Below are positions 39,801 to 45,800 of a stretch of 64,000 nt of DNA, piece by piece. The stretch is from Branchipolynoe longqiensis. Lineage: Eukaryota; Annelida; Polychaeta; Phyllodocida; Polynoidae. The first letter of the stretch is position 1. Each line of letters opens with the position of its first letter. Location: contig CM059186.1 of assembly GCA_030323885.1 (NCBI GenBank), positions 151,998,407-152,062,406 on the forward strand, read 5' to 3'. Below the pieces are notes generated by a model, which had not been told where the DNA came from, did not search any database, and saw only the letters and a program-made list of their open reading frames with translations. A program made the position numbers and the translations under genes.

Positions 39801-42800
39801 CCAGTTCTGTACTCTACAACATTATGTGTCTAGCCAGTGTTGTTTAGGCGGCACAAAGCAAACTCCAGATATTATACTATTTCTAGCTCTTGATTAAGGG
39901 GAGGCACGGGTGATTTTTGGGTGATTTCCGTATCTCAAAAACTATTAAAGATAGAGCTTTGAAAATTGGAGCACACATTCTTTGTATCAAGAGTTTCAAA
40001 GCTCTATCTTGAGTAGGGGTCATATGATGAAGGATCTTGCAAAAAAAATCATCTAAATTTTACCCCCTCCAGGAAGTATACTGAATGTGCCTAGATTTGC
40101 CTGAATCAAGTTATTATATGAAGAAATGGTCCAGTTGAGTGCAATAAGGTGGTTGGTGAATTTATATATGTCATTACCAACATGAACAAATTCAATGGTC
40201 AATTTTTGTGTCTCCATCCCTAGCTCTTGAACTATGAAAAATACAGTGTTTTTAACCATCTTATTGCACTCAGCAGCAACTTTTACATAAGACTGCCAAG
40301 TTTAAACTTTCTGCTACAATTATAACTTACATTTTTAGAGGGGGCAAATTGGCAAAACTCTGGGAAAAGCAGTTCTGAGAAAACAAGCTTCAAATTTCAC
40401 AAAGTGTTTCTTTCAAATGTTAAAGTCCAATATCATCATCTAGAATTCCATATTATATACACAAATATCCAGTCAAGTAATTATCTGTCCAAAAAAACAA
40501 GAAGTTTTTCTATATGAATACACCAAAAACCAGAAATCCCCAGTTTGACCCAAATTCATGTTCCGATCACCCGTGTCTCCCCTGAAATCCTTTCTATATA
40601 CCTGTATCTCTTAGAGGTATGCATAGTTGATTTGTATATTTAAATATGAAGTTAATACTAAGGAATATTCTCCCATCTGAATCTAGTTAAAACAATACAC
40701 TTTAAACGGCTATATTTTCCGATTTGCCCTAAGTTTAATCAGTGTTATTTTGTATTTAAAGTAATTTTTGTGGGTTTGTTATCCCGACTCTTGATTTTTA
40801 TATTAAATCTATACATATTTTTGTTGTTATTTTTATGCTTATTTCCACTCCACCCCTTAGATAGAATTCGGCCGTTTTTCGGAGTACCATAATTTAATAA
40901 AAGTCTGAAAAATGTCCTGGAATTTTACACTGAAATGTCCTCGAAAGTCGTGAAAAGTTGTGGCATTTGATGTCATACCATGTCTATGTGGTGTGGGAGG
41001 TTAAAAATCCCTTGGGTCGGTAAAAGTGTAGGCTCAGGCTTTCTATCGACAAACTGTCTAATGGTGAAAACAAGCCTATTCAGGCTTATCCATGATAGGC
41101 AGTATAAATCTTCAACAAAAATAAGTTCGAACTCTGTATATATAAATTATAATATGGCAGAAACTGAAAACTTATTTGCAACTTTAACCAAAGACCTGCC
41201 TCAGATCATCAGTTAGAGTACAGAACTGGTTATCATAGTGCATAGCTGGAACCTTTATGTTAAGATCTGCCTCCTCACAAACATATCTTATAGAGATGTA
41301 ACACTTTCTCCAGTTTAGCCACCTTGGATATATTTCTGCGGATAGGATCTATAACCCAATGCAATAATAGGGCACCTCAAACAAATCCTGCATTGTGTCC
41401 TCTCTATAACCTAATGCTCTCTATAAACACACTAGAGGATTTCACTCATGGATGGAACGCAAGGCGCTCAGAGGTACTTACAAGGCCTTAAGGAGTAACG
41501 CAAGACCTTAAGGCCCTGTCACATTATGACGCATCTCGCAAGCGCGCAGCCAACGCGTAAAATCACTTTTTTACGTCAAGAAGCATCAAACTTTTCGGCG
41601 TGGGAGGCAAAGTTGGACGTATACATACCGTATGCATAGCGTATGGCTAACGTACCTCCCGGTGAAAAATGCTCGAGTTACGCTCACGGTACGTTCACAG
41701 AATGCCGGTGAACGTTATATACGTTATTCAATTGGCAGAACTATGCCTCATATGTTACATACGCTGGAGAAATGCTAAATGTACGTTAGGCGTACATTAT
41801 CCATACGTTGTCAGGATGTGGACTGTACATTCCCACTGCCTTTAATGTAGGGCAACGTAGTGCAACATAGTGAACAACGTTTGTCTAACATACGTGTAAC
41901 ATACATCAACGTACGCCTAATGCATACATAACGTATGGCGGACTAAAATCCACACGTTGTCGTACGTCGAAAGTTTTGTGCATGCACAAAACTTTGCCGA
42001 CCCCCTGACGTGCGACGCCGTATCTTGACAAATGTCGACGTACATTGACGTATAACAATGAGCGCCTAACGCTCACGTAACGCATAGCAATGTATCCCGA
42101 TGTAGCGGCCAAAAATCGCATACGTTGGTGCGATGCGTCGTAATGTGACAGCCCCTTTACATATAAGGTATAACATGAGGACTAGGTCAAGATACTATCT
42201 GTCAAGATACACTAATGGCTGGGTTTAACACATAACAGTGGTGGGTAATCCAAGATTAACAAAGTGACAAAAGCTTGCTATAACTCCATGCATGTGACGG
42301 TACAGGTTACTTAAGGTCACCGGGTATGTTCAGTATTCGCGAAATGCACAAATGACACAGTATAGACCTTATTCATGTGCACAAGCTGAGAGCGAGACTT
42401 GCATAGCATTTGGTAAATTGGCAAAAAAAATGTCTGAACCGATACTGATTGAAGTGTCAGTTTAAATAGTAACACTGGTGTTAAATTGTTGTTTTTAGAT
42501 GCAATTTTGTCATAGCTTTTCCACGCTTAGGGCGTCACTGAATTTGCTACGATCAAGTTGGCAAATTTGTTACGTTTGAAAGATAGAATTAAAATTCTAG
42601 ATACCATTTCAGTGGTACCTGTGCTTTGGCTAGTTCTAGGATGTAACGATTAGCTATTTCCCATGTATTTCACAATTTGTTTATTGTATTGTAAGCAAAT
42701 GAATAGGGCTACACAAGCCTCGTTTTCAATCAGACTTGGACGCGCATGAATAAGGTATATTGGTTATGGATGCTTGAAAATGTATCACATATTATGTACC

Positions 42801-45800
42801 TAAATGAATATATAAAATATATTAAAATATATTAAAATATCAATTTTCTTCAATACGGGTATCCCAAGTTCCGTTGGTCCCTCAGCAAGGACTGAGGCTG
42901 AGACCCAGCATGCCGGGTCACAGCTACAGCTTACACACCAGAAAGTAGGGTTGGTTCCACTCACAGCCCTATCCTTCACTGTAGAATCTATACTTTAAAC
43001 TTACTTTTCACCTATAACCATATGCCTCCTGATGGCTAAGCTTGGTAGAATTATTGCCGTACATTTGTTGCTAATGGAGATTGCAGTGAAATTGTCCAAG
43101 CAAATATTTTACATGAGATATAATTATCGCTTCCTGTATCGTGGTGTGTGTGTGTATTCACCACCTCCCCCCACCTTCTGCCGTGTAAGCTGTAGCTGTG
43201 ACCTGACGTACTGTGGTGCAGTGTCATTCCTTCCTGAGGGACCAGTGGTATTCAGAATTCCCATATTGATTTACACTGAGCACCAACTGCTTTATTTCCA
43301 CCATAGATCTGATCACACACCGGTTAAAAGATTCACTTAATCATTTGATCAAATACTCACTGTCGTTTCTAATGTATATCGAACCATTAGTATCTAATTA
43401 TCTTGTATTCTGATTGTTGCTGCTAATTATATTTGAAAGTTGCTACTCCGTAAATAGGCTGCTGAGATGTTACACTACGGAATAAGTTAAAACTAAACTG
43501 TTAACTTTAAAGAAATAATACTTTAAAAACTATGCTAATATTTGTTGCTATCAGTATTGATTTGTCATGGAGTAAAATCACTGTTGTAATTAGTAACTGT
43601 ATCTCAACTTATTTCTTGTCACTTGGTTTGTTCCTTATAATTAGCGATAAATACTTATGTAAAGTATGCGTGTGTAGAAAAGCAGTATCGCACAATAAAC
43701 TAAGAATGAATCTGCTGAATAAATATACTTAATCCATTCACCACGCCACCTATCAGTTCATCGCTGCAATAGCGACATCACTTATTCCCCCACACTCTCC
43801 TAGAGGGTACCGCTGCGTTATCATATAGTGATTTAGTTTCCATAGTTACAAGCTTATTATTCATATACATGTTTTGTCTCATCCTTTTCCATGATCGCTT
43901 AAACCTATTTATAACAGGTAATAATGATGTTTTTGTTTTTAAAAAAGTTTTAAATTGTGTCAATACAAATGAGGTTCTTATATCAGGAATTCAAAAATGC
44001 AAGGGGTGTCTTGTTTTGCGCATGCGAGGCTATATATAAAGACAGTGTTCTCAATAGTGAAACCAGTGATTAAATATGTTTAAATTACGATAACCTTTTA
44101 CATGGCTATCAATGCGAAAAGAAAACTAGGAAACTTTTTATATTTTTATAAACGCGTCTGTCCAAAGAATTGTGATTATATTGTGAGTGGAATTGGCCAA
44201 GCACGAGTCTGTGTAGAAATATGGGAATGATGGGGCTTTTGTAGTAAGCGATAACCACTATATTTTACAGCTATGCAATGATAGTTAATTAGATACAAAT
44301 GCATTGGAGCTACTTTGGTCATACTCCTCATTTTTATATATTTCGAATGGTTAGGAATGCCAAAAAAAGCTAGCCATTGTTGTCTAAGCTATTATAATAT
44401 ATATTAAATGTATTATATATATAATATATTTATGTTTTCTCCCTGTTGTAAGCGAATTTGCTGGAACCCTATCTACTAGCATTGGGTGGGTAACATTTGT
44501 TCTGCTAGACCTGATTGCACATCTGTTGACTAATTTGTGATTTATTGGTTTCCTCCTTATTGATTCCTTTAGTCTTTTATTTACAGGCACTGGATTGCGA
44601 AATTGTGTTTGCTGTGATTTTTTCTCTGGTTAAAATGTAGCTATGAGTGTCCATCAGTGCAGTTATTTAGTCAAGATGCTTTTTATTCATGTCCGAATGG
44701 CTATTTCAGTGACGAAGACTGATATTCGAGTCGAATCGCCTCCACGTGGCCGCAGTCTGAGCACGAAGGAGGACGACATAAATAATGACATTGCACATCA
44801 ACCACGCAGTAAATCCGCTACTCCACTTGACAACACCAGCTCATTGAAGCGAAGGTCCCTCCCCAAGCAACACTCCTATCAGAAGCCAACTGCCAGCTCC
44901 TGTGCCAAGACTGAGCGGGTGAATGGCAGTGGCCCAAGCGTATCGCCCTCCAAGGGACGCTTCGCTAGCAAGCGGAGTGGGAAACTCAATGCAGCCTTGA
45001 AGAGCAAGTTCAAGTCGACACCAGATCTCGCATCACTGAAAACCGAAGAGCTTCAGCCAACCAGTAAAACAACGGAGGACATTCAAGACATGGAAGCACT
45101 TAAGAAGACTGTGCGACGGAGCATGCCGGCCACACGGGAGATGAAGGATCCCTTTGGGGTAAGCACACCGGCTGTGGAGCCGGAAGCACTCACAAGGATA
45201 AAGAGTGACCGGAAAGTGTCCATTGGTGAGTGCAAGGTAATTGAAGAAGGTAAGATGCAACGAAAGATACATGCCTCTGGTGCACTGAACCAGCATGTGA
45301 TTCCATCTGCAATGGCAAAGTCCTCATCAGATTTCAGTATCGCAAGTAAGCTTCCATGTTCTCAAGATGATGATAAGCTCAAAATGCCACCGCCTCCACC
45401 ACCAATCAGTGGCAGTAAGCGCTCGACAGAACTCACCCTGGCGCAGGCCAAGGCAATTCTGCTGGGAGGCGGATCCAATAACAGTCCAGCTCCATCCCCA
45501 ACCTCTAGCCAGAGCAGCAGTAAGAGCTCACCAGAAAAGGAGGACCCAAGATTAATTCAGGCCTCGCATCCACAAGTTTCGAATCCACCAAAAAAGCAAC
45601 AAGTGTCCCATGTTGAAAGTTCTTCCTTGGAAGTTCCACTCGAAGGCAGCCCCGACAAGGAGTGTGCGACACCACCAGGTGGTGGAGAAGGTACACTTCG
45701 ACGGTGGAGTGGCGCACAGGAAGTGATGCCGATGGACTTACCAGTGAAGGACCAGTCCCCAAGCCGCTTTTCTTGGTCGACAAGGCGCTATGGTCGGATG

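Noticed and set aside
44643..44709. Extension of exon 18 upstream to an ATG as a separate gene start
   Set aside because: The acceptor at 44709 gives exact phase 1 continuity with exon 17, and the upstream codons have no family similarity, so this is intron.
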